Shown: in pieces, positions 1-9,284 of the stretch
Layout of the letters: each line of letters opens with the position of its first letter
How positions within the stretch are numbered: position 1 is the first letter of the stretch
Assembly: GCA_963748985.1 (NCBI GenBank)
Contig: CAVVKQ010000001.1
Span: 186,001 to 250,000, forward strand
Length of the DNA stretch: 64,000 nucleotides
Direction: 5' to 3'
Origin: RPQJ01 sp963748985
GTDB lineage: Bacteria; Pseudomonadota; Gammaproteobacteria; Steroidobacterales; Steroidobacteraceae
Position numbers and translations under genes: made by a program
The notes under the pieces: model-generated
What the model was told of the DNA's origin: nothing
The model's input: only the letters and a program-made list of their open reading frames with translations
Databases searched by the model: none

Positions 1-1784
1 TTGCCGCCGACTACCGTGTCATGTCGACGGCCGCCTCGGTCGGCTTCCCCGAAGTGAAGCTCGGCATCTTCCCGGGCTTCGGCGGATCGGTGCGCATGCC
101 GCGCATCATCGGCGTCGATAACGCCGTGGAGTGGATCTGCGCCGGTGCCGACAAGAAAGCCGACGCGGCGCTGAAAGACGGCGCAGTCGATGCAGTCGTC
201 GCGCCCGAGCAGCTGCGTGACGCGGCGCTCTCGATGCTGAAGCTGTGCATCGCGGGCAAGCTCGACTGGAAGACCCGTCGTGCGGCGAAGCTGTCGCCGC
301 TAAAGCTCAACAAGATGGAACTGACGATGGCGTTCACGTCGTCGATGGCTGTGGTGGGCGCGCAGGCAGGCCCCAACTACCCCGCGCCGATGCTGGCCAT
401 CAAGAACATGCAGGAAGCGGCTACGCTCGGCCGTGACGCCGCGCTCGAAGTCGAGGCGAGGTATTTCGCCAAGGCGGCGTTGACGCCGCAGGCCAACGCG
501 TTGATCGGCGTCTTCCTCGCCGACCAGGGCGTGAAGAAAGCGGCAGGTGCCTGGGAAAAGAAGAGCAGGAAGGAGATCAAGCAGGCGGCCGTGCTCGGCG
601 CCGGCATCATGGGGGGCGGCATCGCCTACCAGGCGGCCTACAAGGGCCTGCCGATCGTGATGAAAGACATCCGCGACGATGCGCTTGCGCTCGGCATGAA
701 CGAGGCCGGCAAGCTGCTCTCGAAGCAGGTCGAGAAGGGCCGCATGACGCCCGCGAAGATGAGCGAGACGCTCGGCCGCATCCGCCCGACGCTCAATTAC
801 GGCGATTTCGGCAGCGTCGACATCATCATCGAAGCGGTGGTCGAGAACCCGAAGGTCAAGAAGGTCGTGCTGGCAGAGGTCGAGGGCCTCGTGCGCGAGG
901 ACACGATCATCGCGTCGAACACGTCGACGATATCGATCAGCCTGCTGGCCGAAGGCCTCAAGCGACCGCAGAACTTCGTCGGCATGCACTTCTTCAACCC
1001 GGTGAACATGATGCCGCTGGTGGAAGTGATCCGCGGCAAGCAGTCGTCCGAGGACGCAGTGGCCGCGACCGTGAAGCTCGCGAGCCGGATGGGCAAGACG
1101 CCGGTGGTCGTGAACGACTGCCCGGGATTCTTCGTCAACCGCGTGCTGTTCCCGTATTTCGCCGGCTTCCACATGCTGATGCGCGACGGCGCGGACTTCC
1201 AGGCTATCGACAAGGCCATGGAGCGGTTCGGCTGGCCGATGGGCCCCGCGTACCTGATGGACGTCGTCGGCATGGACACCGGCGTGCACGCCGCGGAAGT
1301 CATGGCCCAGGGGTTCCCGGATCGCATGCGACACGAGTGGCGGAACGCGACGCAGGTGCTGGTCGACAACCAGCGCTACGGCCAGAAGAACGGCAAGGGC
1401 TATTACGTCTACGCACCCGACAAGAAGGGCAAGCCGAAGAAGTCGGTGGACCCGGCAACCTACGACCTGATCAAGGGCGTGGTCGCGGAACGCAAGGAGT
1501 TCGCGCCCGAGGAGATCGTCGCGCGCTGCATGGTGCCGATGGTCAACGAAGTGGCGCGCTGCCTCGAGGAGAAGATCGTCGCCTCGCCGCAGGAGGCCGA
1601 CATGTCGCTGCTGTACGGGGTGGGCTTCCCGCCGTTCCGTGGTGGCGCCTGCCGGTACGTCGACCAGACCGGTGCGGCAAACTATGTCGCGGCGGCGGAC
1701 AAGCTGGCACCCCTCGGCAAGATCTACGAGGTACCGCAGTTGCTGCGCGACATGGCCGCTTCCGGCAAGAAGTTCTTCGGCTGA
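1..1784 (+). CDS. fadB: FadB-type multifunctional beta-oxidation protein, 5' end outside the window
   Basis: Alpha subunit of the fatty acid oxidation complex: enoyl-CoA hydratase in the N-terminal part and L-3-hydroxyacyl-CoA dehydrogenase in the C-terminal part. The reading frame is open from base 3, so the N-terminal part of the hydratase domain is missing; what remains begins in the family motif before GFGGSVRMPR, with the Glu of FPEVKLGIFPG matching the second hydratase glutamate. The NAD-binding motif GAGIMGGGIA lies near residue 200 of the visible part, and GMHFFNPVNMMPLVEVI carries the dehydrogenase histidine. fadA follows after 34 bp, the usual fadBA order. About 594 residues are visible of a normal 700-720. 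The family is certain; FadB versus FadJ is judged only from the fadA neighbour. Confidence 0.95.
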   Translation, partial: AADYRVMSTAASVGFPEVKLGIFPGFGGSVRMPRIIGVDNAVEWICAGADKKADAALKDGAVDAVVAPEQLRDAALSMLKLCIAGKLDWKTRRAAKLSPLKLNKMELTMAFTSSMAVVGAQAGPNYPAPMLAIKNMQEAATLGRDAALEVEARYFAKAALTPQANALIGVFLADQGVKKAAGAWEKKSRKEIKQAAVLGAGIMGGGIAYQAAYKGLPIVMKDIRDDALALGMNEAGKLLSKQVEKGRMTPAKMSETLGRIRPTLNYGDFGSVDIIIEAVVENPKVKKVVLAEVEGLVREDTIIASNTSTISISLLAEGLKRPQNFVGMHFFNPVNMMPLVEVIRGKQSSEDAVAATVKLASRMGKTPVVVNDCPGFFVNRVLFPYFAGFHMLMRDGADFQAIDKAMERFGWPMGPAYLMDVVGMDTGVHAAEVMAQGFPDRMRHEWRNATQVLVDNQRYGQKNGKGYYVYAPDKKGKPKKSVDPATYDLIKGVVAERKEFAPEEIVARCMVPMVNEVARCLEEKIVASPQEADMSLLYGVGFPPFRGGACRYVDQTGAANYVAAADKLAPLGKIYEVPQLLRDMAASGKKFFG

Positions 1785-1818
1785 CCGCGGCCCTCACGGC
1801 TTACACGGAGAGATCAAG

Positions 1819-2994
1819 ATGAGTCTCAATCCCCGCGATGTCGTCATCGTCGATGGCGTCCGCACTGCGATGGGCCGCTCGAAGGGCGGTATGTTCCGCA
1901 ACGTCCGCGCCGAGGCGCTCTCGGCCGAGCTGATCAAGGCGCTGTTCCGCCGCAACCCCGGCCTCGACATGAACGAAGTCGAGGACGTGATCTGGGGCTG
2001 CGTGAACCAGACGCTCGAACAGGGCATGAACATTGCCCGCAACGCGCTGTTGCTCGCCGGCATGCCGCACACGGTGCCCGGACAGACGGTCAACCGCCTC
2101 TGCGGTTCGTCGATGCAGGCGCTGCACACGGCGGCGGCACAGATCATGACGGGCCAGGGTGACGTGTTCGTGATCGGCGGCGTCGAGCACATGGGTCACG
2201 TCGGCATGATGCACGGCATCGACCTGAACCCGGCGGCGTCCACGCAGTATGCGAAGGCGTCGAACATGATGGGGCTGACCGCCGAAATGCTCGGCCGCAT
2301 GCACGGCATCACGCGCGAAATGCAGGACAAGTTCGCCGCGCGCTCGCATGCGAAAGCCTGGGAAGCGACCCAGACGGGCCGGTTCAAGAATGAGATCGTC
2401 GGCATCGAAGGTCACGACGGCAACGGCGCGCGCATGCTGTGCGAGATCGACGAAGTGATCCGGCCAGAGACGACCGTGGAGGCGCTGGCTGCGCTGTCAC
2501 CCGCGTTCGACCCGAAAGGCGGCACCGTCACTGCGGGCTCGTCATCTGCGATTTCGGATGGCGCGTCGGCGATGCTGGTCATGAGCTACGAGCGTGCCAA
2601 GGCGCTGGGCCTCAAGCCACGCGCGAAGATCCGCGCGATGGCCGTAGCGGGTTGCGATCCGGCAATCATGGGTTACGGCCCGGTGCCCGCGACGAAGAAG
2701 GCGCTGCAGCGCGCTGGTCTCAAGATGGAGGACATCCAGATCGCCGAGCTGAACGAGGCCTTCGCGGCGCAGTCGCTGCCCGTCATCAAGGACCTGGGCC
2801 TGATGGACACCTTCGAGGACAAAGTGAACCTGAATGGGGGTGCGATCGCGCTCGGTCATCCGCTGGGTTGCTCCGGCGCGCGCATCACGACTGCGCTCGT
2901 CAACGTGATGGAGCAGAAGGGCGCTACGCTCGGAATCTCCACCATGTGCATCGGCCTGGGCCAGGGCATTACGACGGTTCTCGAGCGCACCTGA
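1819..2994 (+). CDS. fadA: Acetyl-CoA acyltransferase (3-ketoacyl-CoA thiolase) FadA
   Basis: Thiolytic cleavage of 3-ketoacyl-CoA, last step of beta-oxidation, in complex with the preceding FadB. 391 residues, the standard family length. The nucleophilic Cys is about residue 95 in NRLCGSSMQA; the C-terminal active site is GGAIALGHPLGCSGAR (His) plus STMCIGLGQG (second Cys). An upstream in-frame extension exists, but the ATG at 1819 is chosen because it has a purine-rich site (GGAGAG) eight bases before it and begins exactly where the family begins (SLNPRDVVIVDGVRTAMG). It lies 34 bp after fadB and is very probably co-transcribed with it. Confidence 0.97.
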   Translation: MSLNPRDVVIVDGVRTAMGRSKGGMFRNVRAEALSAELIKALFRRNPGLDMNEVEDVIWGCVNQTLEQGMNIARNALLLAGMPHTVPGQTVNRLCGSSMQALHTAAAQIMTGQGDVFVIGGVEHMGHVGMMHGIDLNPAASTQYAKASNMMGLTAEMLGRMHGITREMQDKFAARSHAKAWEATQTGRFKNEIVGIEGHDGNGARMLCEIDEVIRPETTVEALAALSPAFDPKGGTVTAGSSSAISDGASAMLVMSYERAKALGLKPRAKIRAMAVAGCDPAIMGYGPVPATKKALQRAGLKMEDIQIAELNEAFAAQSLPVIKDLGLMDTFEDKVNLNGGAIALGHPLGCSGARITTALVNVMEQKGATLGISTMCIGLGQGITTVLERT

Positions 2995-3011
2995 CCTCTT
3001 GTTTCCTCCGC

Positions 3012-3051
3012 CTCTCCCACGCCGGTGGGAGAGGGTCGGCCTGAAGGCCGA
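3012..3051. other. Two adjacent intergenic hairpins between fadA and the acyl-CoA dehydrogenase
   Basis: CTCTCCCAC-GCCG-GTGGGAGAG (3012-3033) is a perfect 9-bp stem, followed directly by TCGGCC-TGAA-GGCCGA (3036-3051), a 6-bp stem. Neither is followed by a run of T on either strand, so this is not a textbook Rho-independent terminator; a REP-like element or mRNA-stabilising structure after fadBA is equally possible. The rest of the 181-bp gap shows nothing else. Confidence 0.55.
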
Positions 3052-3175
3052 GCCGCCAGCGGCCCGGTTGCGTAGCTTCCGCACTTGCCAGGCCCAGGCC
3101 TGCGCATAAGTCCCGATAGTCGTGGGCGCCGTCCGGCGCAAGATTCCGACCGCTGATCTTCAGGGCGGAGGGCTT

Positions 3176-5146
3176 ATGGACACCAGGGCGCGGGACGACG
3201 CTATGGCACTGGCGGAAGACGCCCGCCAGGCGGAGTGGGAGAACGTCAGTTTCACGGCCGAGGTCTTCAAGGGCAGCTTCCGCTGGGACCTCGTGCATCC
3301 ATTCCCGGTGCAGTCGCCGGAAGACCGGAAGATCGGCGACGACTACCTCGTAAGAGTGCGCGAGGTGCTCGAGCAGCACGTCGATCCCTACCAGATCGAC
3401 GAGCAAGGCGAGTATCCCGCCGCAGCGCTCGATGCGATGGCGGCAATCGGGCTCTTCGGCATGAAGATCCCGCAGGAGTACGGCGGTCTCGGGTTCTCAA
3501 TAACCAATTACGCGCGCGTGCTCGGCATGATCGGGAGCTATTGTTCCAACACGGTCACGTACCTGTCGGCGCACCAGAGCATCGGCGTGCCGCAACCGTT
3601 GCGCGAATTTGGTACCGAGGAGCAGAAGCGCAAGTACCTGCCGCGACTGGCGAAGGGTGAGATTTCCGCGTTCGCGCTGACCGAGCCCGACGTCGGTTCC
3701 GACCCGGCGCGCATGGGCACCGTGGCCACGCCCACCGACGACGGCAAGGCGTTCATCCTGAACGGCGACAAGCAGTGGTGCACCAACGTCACGGATCCCA
3801 AGACGACGTTGATCGCCGTGCTGGCACGCACGCCAGACAAGGAGCTGCCGAACGGCAAGAAGATTCCGCAGATCTCGTGCTTCGTCGTCGAGACCGCGTG
3901 GCCGGGCGTCGAGCGGGTGCGGCGCTCGACATTCATGGGACTGCGCGGCATCGCCAATGGCTCGGTCACGTTCAAGAACGTCCGGGTACCCGCGGAAAAC
4001 ATGATCGGCAAGCCAGGGGAGGGCCTGAAAATCGCGCTGGCCACACTCAACGTCGGCCGGCTGGGCTTGCCCGCCGCCGCGATCGGCGTCGGAATGGCTT
4101 TCGTCGACGACGCGCGCTGGTGGATTACCACGCGGCAGCAGTGGGGCCAACCGGTCGGCAAGCACCAGGCCATCGCCAGGATGGTCTCGAGCTATGCCGC
4201 GCACCTGTTCGCGATGAAGAGCATGGTGTACCTGACCTGCGCGTTGGCCGACCGCAAGAACGTCGACATCAGGCTGGAGGCCGCGGCGGCCAAGTATTTC
4301 TGTTCAGAGACGCTCTATCGGATCCTCGACGACTACCTGCAGGTGCGCGGTGGCCGCGGGTATGAGCGCGCTACTTCGCTCTATGAGCGTGGCGAGCGAC
4401 CGACCAGCGTCGAGATGGCGATCCGCGACATGCGCGTCGGGCGCATCTTCGAGGGCTCGTCGCAGGTCATGCACCTCATCATGGCGCGCGAGGCGCTCGA
4501 CACGCATTTCAAGCTGGTAATGCCGATCCTCCAGCCCAAGCCCGGCCAGAAGCTCAGCAAGGGCGAAGCCATGATGAAGGCAGCCGGGTTCTACTCGACG
4601 TGGCTGCCGAAGCTGTTCATGCCCGAGACCGGCCATCACTTCGAGGCGGGGCATCTCAGCGAGACGAACCGCAAGCACCTCGCCTACGCGGGCAAGACCA
4701 GCAAGCTGCTGGCCCGGCGGCTGTTCGCCACCATGGCCAGGTTCGGCCCGAAGCTCGAGAAGGAGCAGTTGATCCTCGGCAATTTCGTCGATATCGGCGT
4801 CGATCTCTTCGTCATGTCGACCACGCTGTCGTACGCGGATCACCTGCTCCACGAAAACCCGACGGACCAGAGTCCGCAGGAACTGGCGGACCTCTTCTGC
4901 CGTGAGGCGCGGCGGCGCATCGAGGCGAACTTCCGTGCCGTGAAGTCGAACAACAACCGTTCCTATCGCAAAGTCGCCGGGCTGTTCATGGACGGTTCCC
5001 TGGGCTGGCTTGCCGATGGCTCGATGAACCCGATTCCGCCGCAGTACCGCGATTGGGAGAAGAACGACTACGAGCATCCGGCACAGGACCTCGCCGCGCA
5101 CAAGCCTGAGCAGCCGAAGACACGGCAACGCGACGAAGCGGCTTGA
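3176..5146 (+). CDS. Large FadE-type acyl-CoA dehydrogenase
   Basis: FAD-dependent alpha,beta-dehydrogenation of acyl-CoA, first step of beta-oxidation, probably for long chains. 656 residues, longer than the ~380-residue short/medium-chain enzymes and similar to VLCAD-like bacterial proteins with an extra C-terminal helical domain. Visible motifs are FALTEPDVGSDPARM (flavin/substrate loop), GLRGIANGSVTFKNVRVP, VRGGRGYE and IFEGSSQVMHL; the Glu of the last matches the catalytic base region of VLCAD. ATG 3176 is preferred over an upstream extension because GGCGGAGGG lies just before it. The gene follows fadBA in the same direction after a hairpin-containing gap, so it may have its own promoter. 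Exact chain length is not readable from sequence. Confidence 0.9.
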   Translation: MDTRARDDAMALAEDARQAEWENVSFTAEVFKGSFRWDLVHPFPVQSPEDRKIGDDYLVRVREVLEQHVDPYQIDEQGEYPAAALDAMAAIGLFGMKIPQEYGGLGFSITNYARVLGMIGSYCSNTVTYLSAHQSIGVPQPLREFGTEEQKRKYLPRLAKGEISAFALTEPDVGSDPARMGTVATPTDDGKAFILNGDKQWCTNVTDPKTTLIAVLARTPDKELPNGKKIPQISCFVVETAWPGVERVRRSTFMGLRGIANGSVTFKNVRVPAENMIGKPGEGLKIALATLNVGRLGLPAAAIGVGMAFVDDARWWITTRQQWGQPVGKHQAIARMVSSYAAHLFAMKSMVYLTCALADRKNVDIRLEAAAAKYFCSETLYRILDDYLQVRGGRGYERATSLYERGERPTSVEMAIRDMRVGRIFEGSSQVMHLIMAREALDTHFKLVMPILQPKPGQKLSKGEAMMKAAGFYSTWLPKLFMPETGHHFEAGHLSETNRKHLAYAGKTSKLLARRLFATMARFGPKLEKEQLILGNFVDIGVDLFVMSTTLSYADHLLHENPTDQSPQELADLFCREARRRIEANFRAVKSNNNRSYRKVAGLFMDGSLGWLADGSMNPIPPQYRDWEKNDYEHPAQDLAAHKPEQPKTRQRDEAA

Positions 5147-5664
5147 GGAAACTGGCGTCCCGCGGCTTCCCGCCCATCGCCGCCCCAGACGCGCGCGTCC
5201 TGATCCTCGGTTCACTGCCTGGCCTGGCCTCGCTCGCGGCACGTCAGTACTACGCGCAGCCGCACAACGCCTTCTGGCGAATCATGGGCGAACTGTTCGA
5301 TGCGGGACTCGACGTTCCCTACGCTGAGCGGTCTGGTCGGCTGCGCGCGAGCGGTATTGCGCTGTGGGACGTGTGCAGGGAGGCGGTGCGTCCCGGCAGT
5401 CTCGATGCCGCGATCGACCTGCAGACCGTCGTGACCAACGACTTCAAACGCTTTTTCCGTGAGCATCCCCGCATCGCACACGTATGCATCAACGGCGGAA
5501 CGGCCCATCGGCTCTATGTGCGCAGGGTGCAGCCCATCCTGCCGCAACCGCTTTCGTCGCTGCCACTGCACCTGCTGCCATCGACGAGTCCAGCGCACGC
5601 TGCGCTGCGATTTGCGCAGAAACTGGAACGCTGGCGATTGCTCGAAGATCTGCTGGTGGCTTGA
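5143..5664 (+). CDS. DNA-deoxyinosine glycosylase (uracil-DNA glycosylase superfamily)
   Basis: Predicted base-excision repair enzyme that removes hypoxanthine (deaminated adenine) from DNA. 173 residues. Family signatures in order: LILGSLPG near residue 22 (glycosylase motif 1), QYYAQPHNAFWRIMGELF around residues 40-57, and an INGG segment followed near the end by LPSTSPAHA, the usual leucine/serine DNA-intercalation region. The start is TTG overlapping the TGA of the acyl-CoA dehydrogenase (TTGA), suggesting translational coupling; there is no ATG near the N-terminus. Substrate preference (hypoxanthine versus uracil) is inferred from the family motif. Confidence 0.85.
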   Translation: MRKLASRGFPPIAAPDARVLILGSLPGLASLAARQYYAQPHNAFWRIMGELFDAGLDVPYAERSGRLRASGIALWDVCREAVRPGSLDAAIDLQTVVTNDFKRFFREHPRIAHVCINGGTAHRLYVRRVQPILPQPLSSLPLHLLPSTSPAHAALRFAQKLERWRLLEDLLVA

Positions 5665-5724
5665 AGGCACGCCACCGCGAGCAACATTCGGCTACGGCGC
5701 CTGGTCTGGTCCCGAACGATTCCG

Positions 5725-6435
5725 TCAGGTCCCCGGCGCCTCGCGTGCGATGCGCACGACTTCCTCCGCCGTATCCGCGAGTCGCAGCAGCGCAAGCTCC
5801 TCGCGCGTGATGGTGCCTTCGCCCACCAGCGTCTGCTCGAGGAGCCGCTGCATCCCACCCCAGAAGTCGCGTCCCACGGCAATCAACGGAAAGCGCTCGA
5901 TCTTGCCATTCTGCACCAGCGTGGCGAGTTCGAACGCTTCGTCGAGCGTGCCGAAACCGCCCGGCATCACGACGAACGCGCACGAGTACTTCACGAGCAT
6001 CACCTTGCGCACGAAGAAATGCTCGAAGCCGATGAAGCGGTCGAGGTAGTCATTGGGCTTCTGCTCGCGCGGCAGCCGGATGTTGCATCCGAGGCTCAGG
6101 GCACCGGCGTCACGCGCGCCGCGATTCGCGGCTTCCATGATTCCCGACCCGCCGCCAGTCATCACCGCGAAGCCGGCCTTGCCCAGCGCGTATCCGACCT
6201 CGCGTGCCAGCTTGTAGTAGCGATGGTCTTCTTGAAAGCGTGCTGAGCCGAAAACGGTGACGCACGGCTGCTGGAATTCGAAGCTTTCGAAGCCGTGCAG
6301 GAATTCCAGGAAGAAGCGGACGGCGCTTTCGAGGTCGGCGGCGCGGTTGCGCCGGCCGGACAGAAAGAGTTTCTCGGCGCCCTCGACCTGCTGCAGCAGC
6401 GACGTCTCGTGCTTTCCTTCGGGCCCGTTCGTCAC
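5725..6435 (-). CDS. LOG family protein (TIGR00730-type Rossmann nucleotide-binding)
   Basis: The family includes cytokinin-activating phosphoribohydrolases and bacterial nucleotide-5'-monophosphate nucleosidases (PpnN/YgdH-like); a nucleoside monophosphate is the likely substrate. Visible are VTVFGSAR (Rossmann start), MTGGGSGIMEAANRGA and VMPGGFGTLDE, the paired LOG motifs GGGxGxM and PGGxGTxxE. A GTG start at 6435 is chosen because AGGGAGAG lies just upstream; the frame stays open further upstream to an ATG at 6546, but that stretch is unlike the family and would overlap the divergent VOC gene. About 236 residues. The gene converges with the glycosylase across 60 bp. Confidence 0.85.
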   Translation of the reverse strand: MTNGPEGKHETSLLQQVEGAEKLFLSGRRNRAADLESAVRFFLEFLHGFESFEFQQPCVTVFGSARFQEDHRYYKLAREVGYALGKAGFAVMTGGGSGIMEAANRGARDAGALSLGCNIRLPREQKPNDYLDRFIGFEHFFVRKVMLVKYSCAFVVMPGGFGTLDEAFELATLVQNGKIERFPLIAVGRDFWGGMQRLLEQTLVGEGTITREELALLRLADTAEEVVRIAREAPGT

Positions 6436-6511
6436 GCACACTCTCCCTGACAGTGGCCGTCCATGCCGGACGCGCCGACACTCGAATGATACCGAAGGGA
6501 GCGCAACACCA

Positions 6512-6889
6512 ATGATCGGATATGTCACGCTGGGCTCGAACGACATCCCGCGGGCGGCCGCGTTCTACGACGAATTGCTCAAGCTGCTGGGTGCCGGCCG
6601 GTTCATGGAGTCCGAGACCATGGTGGCGTGGGCCGTGTCCCTCGACAAGCCTGCGCTGGGTGTCATCAAGCCGTATGACGGCAAGCCGGCCTCGTGCGGC
6701 AACGGCGTGATGGTCGCGCTGGTCGTCGACAGCAACGCGAAGGTGGACGAAGTCCATCGGAAGGCCATCGCGCTCGGCGGGAAGGACGAAGGCGCCCCGG
6801 GTCCGCGCGGCACCGACGGGTTTTACGCGGCCTATTTCCGGGACCTCGATGGCCACAAGCTCAACTGCTACTGCTGGAAGACTGGCTGA
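6512..6889 (+). CDS. VOC family (glyoxalase/bleomycin-resistance fold) protein
   Basis: 125 residues, a single vicinal-oxygen-chelate module of the small glyoxalase-like type. It opens with MIGYVTLGSNDIPRAAAFYD, where paired beta-alpha-beta-beta-beta units begin, and ends with YFRDLDGHKLNCYCW, the typical metal-Glu strand position; here the expected Glu of this strand appears to be replaced in DLDGHKLN, so metal binding is uncertain. The substrate cannot be told. The ATG at 6512 follows GAAGGGAG at a longish distance. It is followed after 23 bp by the phosphatase lipoprotein gene on the same strand. Confidence 0.8.
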   Translation: MIGYVTLGSNDIPRAAAFYDELLKLLGAGRFMESETMVAWAVSLDKPALGVIKPYDGKPASCGNGVMVALVVDSNAKVDEVHRKAIALGGKDEGAPGPRGTDGFYAAYFRDLDGHKLNCYCWKTG

Positions 6890-6912
6890 CCGATCCAGGG
6901 AAGCTTCACTGG

Positions 6913-7869
6913 ATGATGGGGCGCGCTTTCGTCTCCGGCCGGACCAGCACTGTGCTTGGTGCAGTGCTGGTACTCGCGGGTTGTCTCGCAACCACCCGGC
7001 CGCCGGTGTCATCGACCGTGCCTGCGATGCCGACGGCCGGGCTGCAGGTCTACGCCGTCGGGGACATCGCCGACTGCAGTCACCGTGCACCAGCGGATTC
7101 GATGGCTGAGCGCACGTCGCGACTCGTGCCCGACGGTGCGCTGGTGCTCGGTCTCGGTGACATGGCTTATCCGCCAGCCGACGCGCAGGCGCTCACCTCG
7201 TGTTACGAGCCAACGTGGGGGCGGCACCGTGCGCTGACGCTGGCCACTCCAGGCAACCACGATTACGTGCGCGGCAACGCTGATGATTTCAGCGAATACT
7301 TCGGTGTCGACGCGCCGCCCGACGGCGGCTTCATTGCTTTCACCCGTGAGTTGACCGAGATCTGGCGGCTGATCGCGCTCGACAGCAATGTCGATGGCAG
7401 CGCGTTGCAGGCGCAGTACGAGTGGCTGGATCGGCTCTTCGCTGAAGATGCGAAAGCGCCTGCGCGGACGTCAGGCTGCCTGCTCGTCATGTGGCATGCA
7501 CCGTTGTACTCGTCGGGCATGCACCGGGGTTCGGGTGACAGGATGCGACCCTTCTGGAAGCTGATCGACCGTCATGGTGCCGACCTCGTGCTGAGCGGGC
7601 ACGAACATTTCTACGAGCGCTTCGATCCCCTCGATGCGGAGGGGCAGGCGCCCCACGACAGCAAGGCGCCGCGGCAATTCGTCATCGGCACCGGTGGCGC
7701 AAGACTTTACGGCTTCTGGAAGCCGCCGTACCGCAGCAAAGCGCGCGTGCTCGAACACGGCGTGCTGCAACTGTCGCTCGAGCGCGGGAGCTACTCGTGG
7801 CGCTTCATCGACGTCGAGGGGCGCGTGCAGGACGCCGGCGTGGCGCGCTGTCGCACGACGGTGAACTGA
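6913..7869 (+). CDS. Metallophosphoesterase lipoprotein, purple-acid-phosphatase-like
   Basis: Predicted envelope-anchored phosphatase of the calcineurin-like dinuclear-metal superfamily. 318 residues. The N-terminus has a hydrophobic stretch ending in the lipobox VLAGC near residue 20. Metal ligand blocks in order: AVGDIADC, LGLGDMAY, TPGNHDY, MWHAPLYSSG and LSGHEHFYERF, the complete GDxxY/GNH[DE]/[VM]xxH/GHxH series of purple acid phosphatases. The start at ATG 6913 is the one giving a proper signal peptide; the longer upstream frame runs through the VOC gene. It may help acquire phosphate from organic phosphates outside the inner membrane; substrate unknown. Confidence 0.88.
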   Translation: MMGRAFVSGRTSTVLGAVLVLAGCLATTRPPVSSTVPAMPTAGLQVYAVGDIADCSHRAPADSMAERTSRLVPDGALVLGLGDMAYPPADAQALTSCYEPTWGRHRALTLATPGNHDYVRGNADDFSEYFGVDAPPDGGFIAFTRELTEIWRLIALDSNVDGSALQAQYEWLDRLFAEDAKAPARTSGCLLVMWHAPLYSSGMHRGSGDRMRPFWKLIDRHGADLVLSGHEHFYERFDPLDAEGQAPHDSKAPRQFVIGTGGARLYGFWKPPYRSKARVLEHGVLQLSLERGSYSWRFIDVEGRVQDAGVARCRTTVN

Positions 7870-7931
7870 GGTAACGTGCGGCACGCCAGGACGGCAGCGA
7901 CCGTCCGGCAATTTCGCGCACAGGGGAGTTC

Positions 7932-9281
7932 ATGACAACGTTCACCGACTGGATCAACGCCCTCGATTCGTTCGTCTGGGGTCCGGCCATGCTGGTGCTG
8001 ATCCTCGGCACGGGTTTGTACCTGCAGGTGCGGCTCGGTGGCATGCCGGTGCGCAAGATCGGTGCCGGCCTGCGGCTGGTTTGGAGCGGCCGGGGCGGTG
8101 ACGAAGCCCACGGTGAGGTCAGTCCGTACGCGGCGCTGATGACATGTCTCGCCGCGACCATCGGTGTCGGCAACATCGCAGGCGTGGCCACGGCTGTCGC
8201 GCTCGGCGGCCCTGGCGCGGTGTTCTGGATGTGGATGACGGCGCTCGTCGGCATGGCGACCAAGTACGCCGAGGTGCTGCTGGCCGTGCACTTCCGCGAG
8301 CGTGACGAGAAGGGACGTTTCGTCGGTGGCCCGATGTACGCCATCCGTAACGGTCTCGGTCCGCGCTGGGCCTGGCTCGGCACCGCGTTTGCGCTGTTCG
8401 GCGGCCTTGCCGGCTTCGGCATCGGCAACATGGTGCAGTCGAACAGCATCGCGGCCGCGATGCAGGGTTCGTTCAACATCACCCCGCTCGTCACCGGCGT
8501 CGTTCTCACCGTGATCACCGGCGCGGTCATCCTCGGCGGCATCAAGCGCATCGCGTCGGTGGCGAACTGGCTCGTCCCGTTCATGGCGATCGGGTACGTT
8601 GCCACGGCGCTGATCGTGCTGGCCTATCACTGGCAGTCGATCCCGGACGCCTTTGCGCTCATTTTCAGAACGGCCTTCACCGGCACCGCGGCGGTCGGTG
8701 GCTTCGCCGGCGCGGCGATGATGGCCGCGATCCGCTACGGCGTGGCACGCGGCATCTTCTCGAACGAAGCGGGCCTGGGCACGGCCGGCATCGCGCAGGC
8801 GGCAGGCATGAGCAACGATCCGGTGCGCAGCGGCCTGATCGGCATGATGGGCACGTTTCTCGACACCATTGTGGTCTGCACGATGACGGGCCTTGCGATC
8901 GTGGTTTCGGGCGCCTGGCAGTCCGGCAAGACGGGCGCCGCACTCACGCAAGCGGCGTTCCAGTCGGCAATGCCCGGTATCGGCGGCGAACTCGTCGCAG
9001 TCGCGCTGGGTATTTTCGCGCTCACGACCATCCTCGGCTGGGCGTATTACGGTGAGCGCTGCTGGCAGTACCTGGTGGGCGACTGGTCGATCATGCCGTA
9101 CCGCATCGTGTGGACGATCATGGTGTTCTTCGGGGCAATCACGCACCTCGATCTCGCGTGGACGATCGCCGACACGCTCAACGCGCTGATGGCGATTCCG
9201 AACCTGATCGCGCTGCTGGCCTTGTCACCGGTCGTGGTCCAATTGACGCGCGCAGGTCTCGCCAGGGCCTTGCAGGACTGA
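7932..9281 (+). CDS. Sodium:alanine symporter family (AGCS) protein
   Basis: Inner-membrane Na+-coupled importer for alanine or glycine. 449 residues with about ten hydrophobic helices. It opens with the family N-terminal helix VWGPAMLVLILGTG near residue 15, and carries ATIGVGNIAGVATAVALGGP (residues ~77-96), the conserved GNIAG/GPGA substrate-binding segment, and FSNEAGLGTAGIAQAA near residue 280, the second signature. The start is an ATG preceded by CAGGGGAG. Convergent with the ggt gene three bases downstream, so 3' ends abut. Confidence 0.92.
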   Translation: MTTFTDWINALDSFVWGPAMLVLILGTGLYLQVRLGGMPVRKIGAGLRLVWSGRGGDEAHGEVSPYAALMTCLAATIGVGNIAGVATAVALGGPGAVFWMWMTALVGMATKYAEVLLAVHFRERDEKGRFVGGPMYAIRNGLGPRWAWLGTAFALFGGLAGFGIGNMVQSNSIAAAMQGSFNITPLVTGVVLTVITGAVILGGIKRIASVANWLVPFMAIGYVATALIVLAYHWQSIPDAFALIFRTAFTGTAAVGGFAGAAMMAAIRYGVARGIFSNEAGLGTAGIAQAAGMSNDPVRSGLIGMMGTFLDTIVVCTMTGLAIVVSGAWQSGKTGAALTQAAFQSAMPGIGGELVAVALGIFALTTILGWAYYGERCWQYLVGDWSIMPYRIVWTIMVFFGAITHLDLAWTIADTLNALMAIPNLIALLALSPVVVQLTRAGLARALQD

Positions 9282-9284
9282 CGG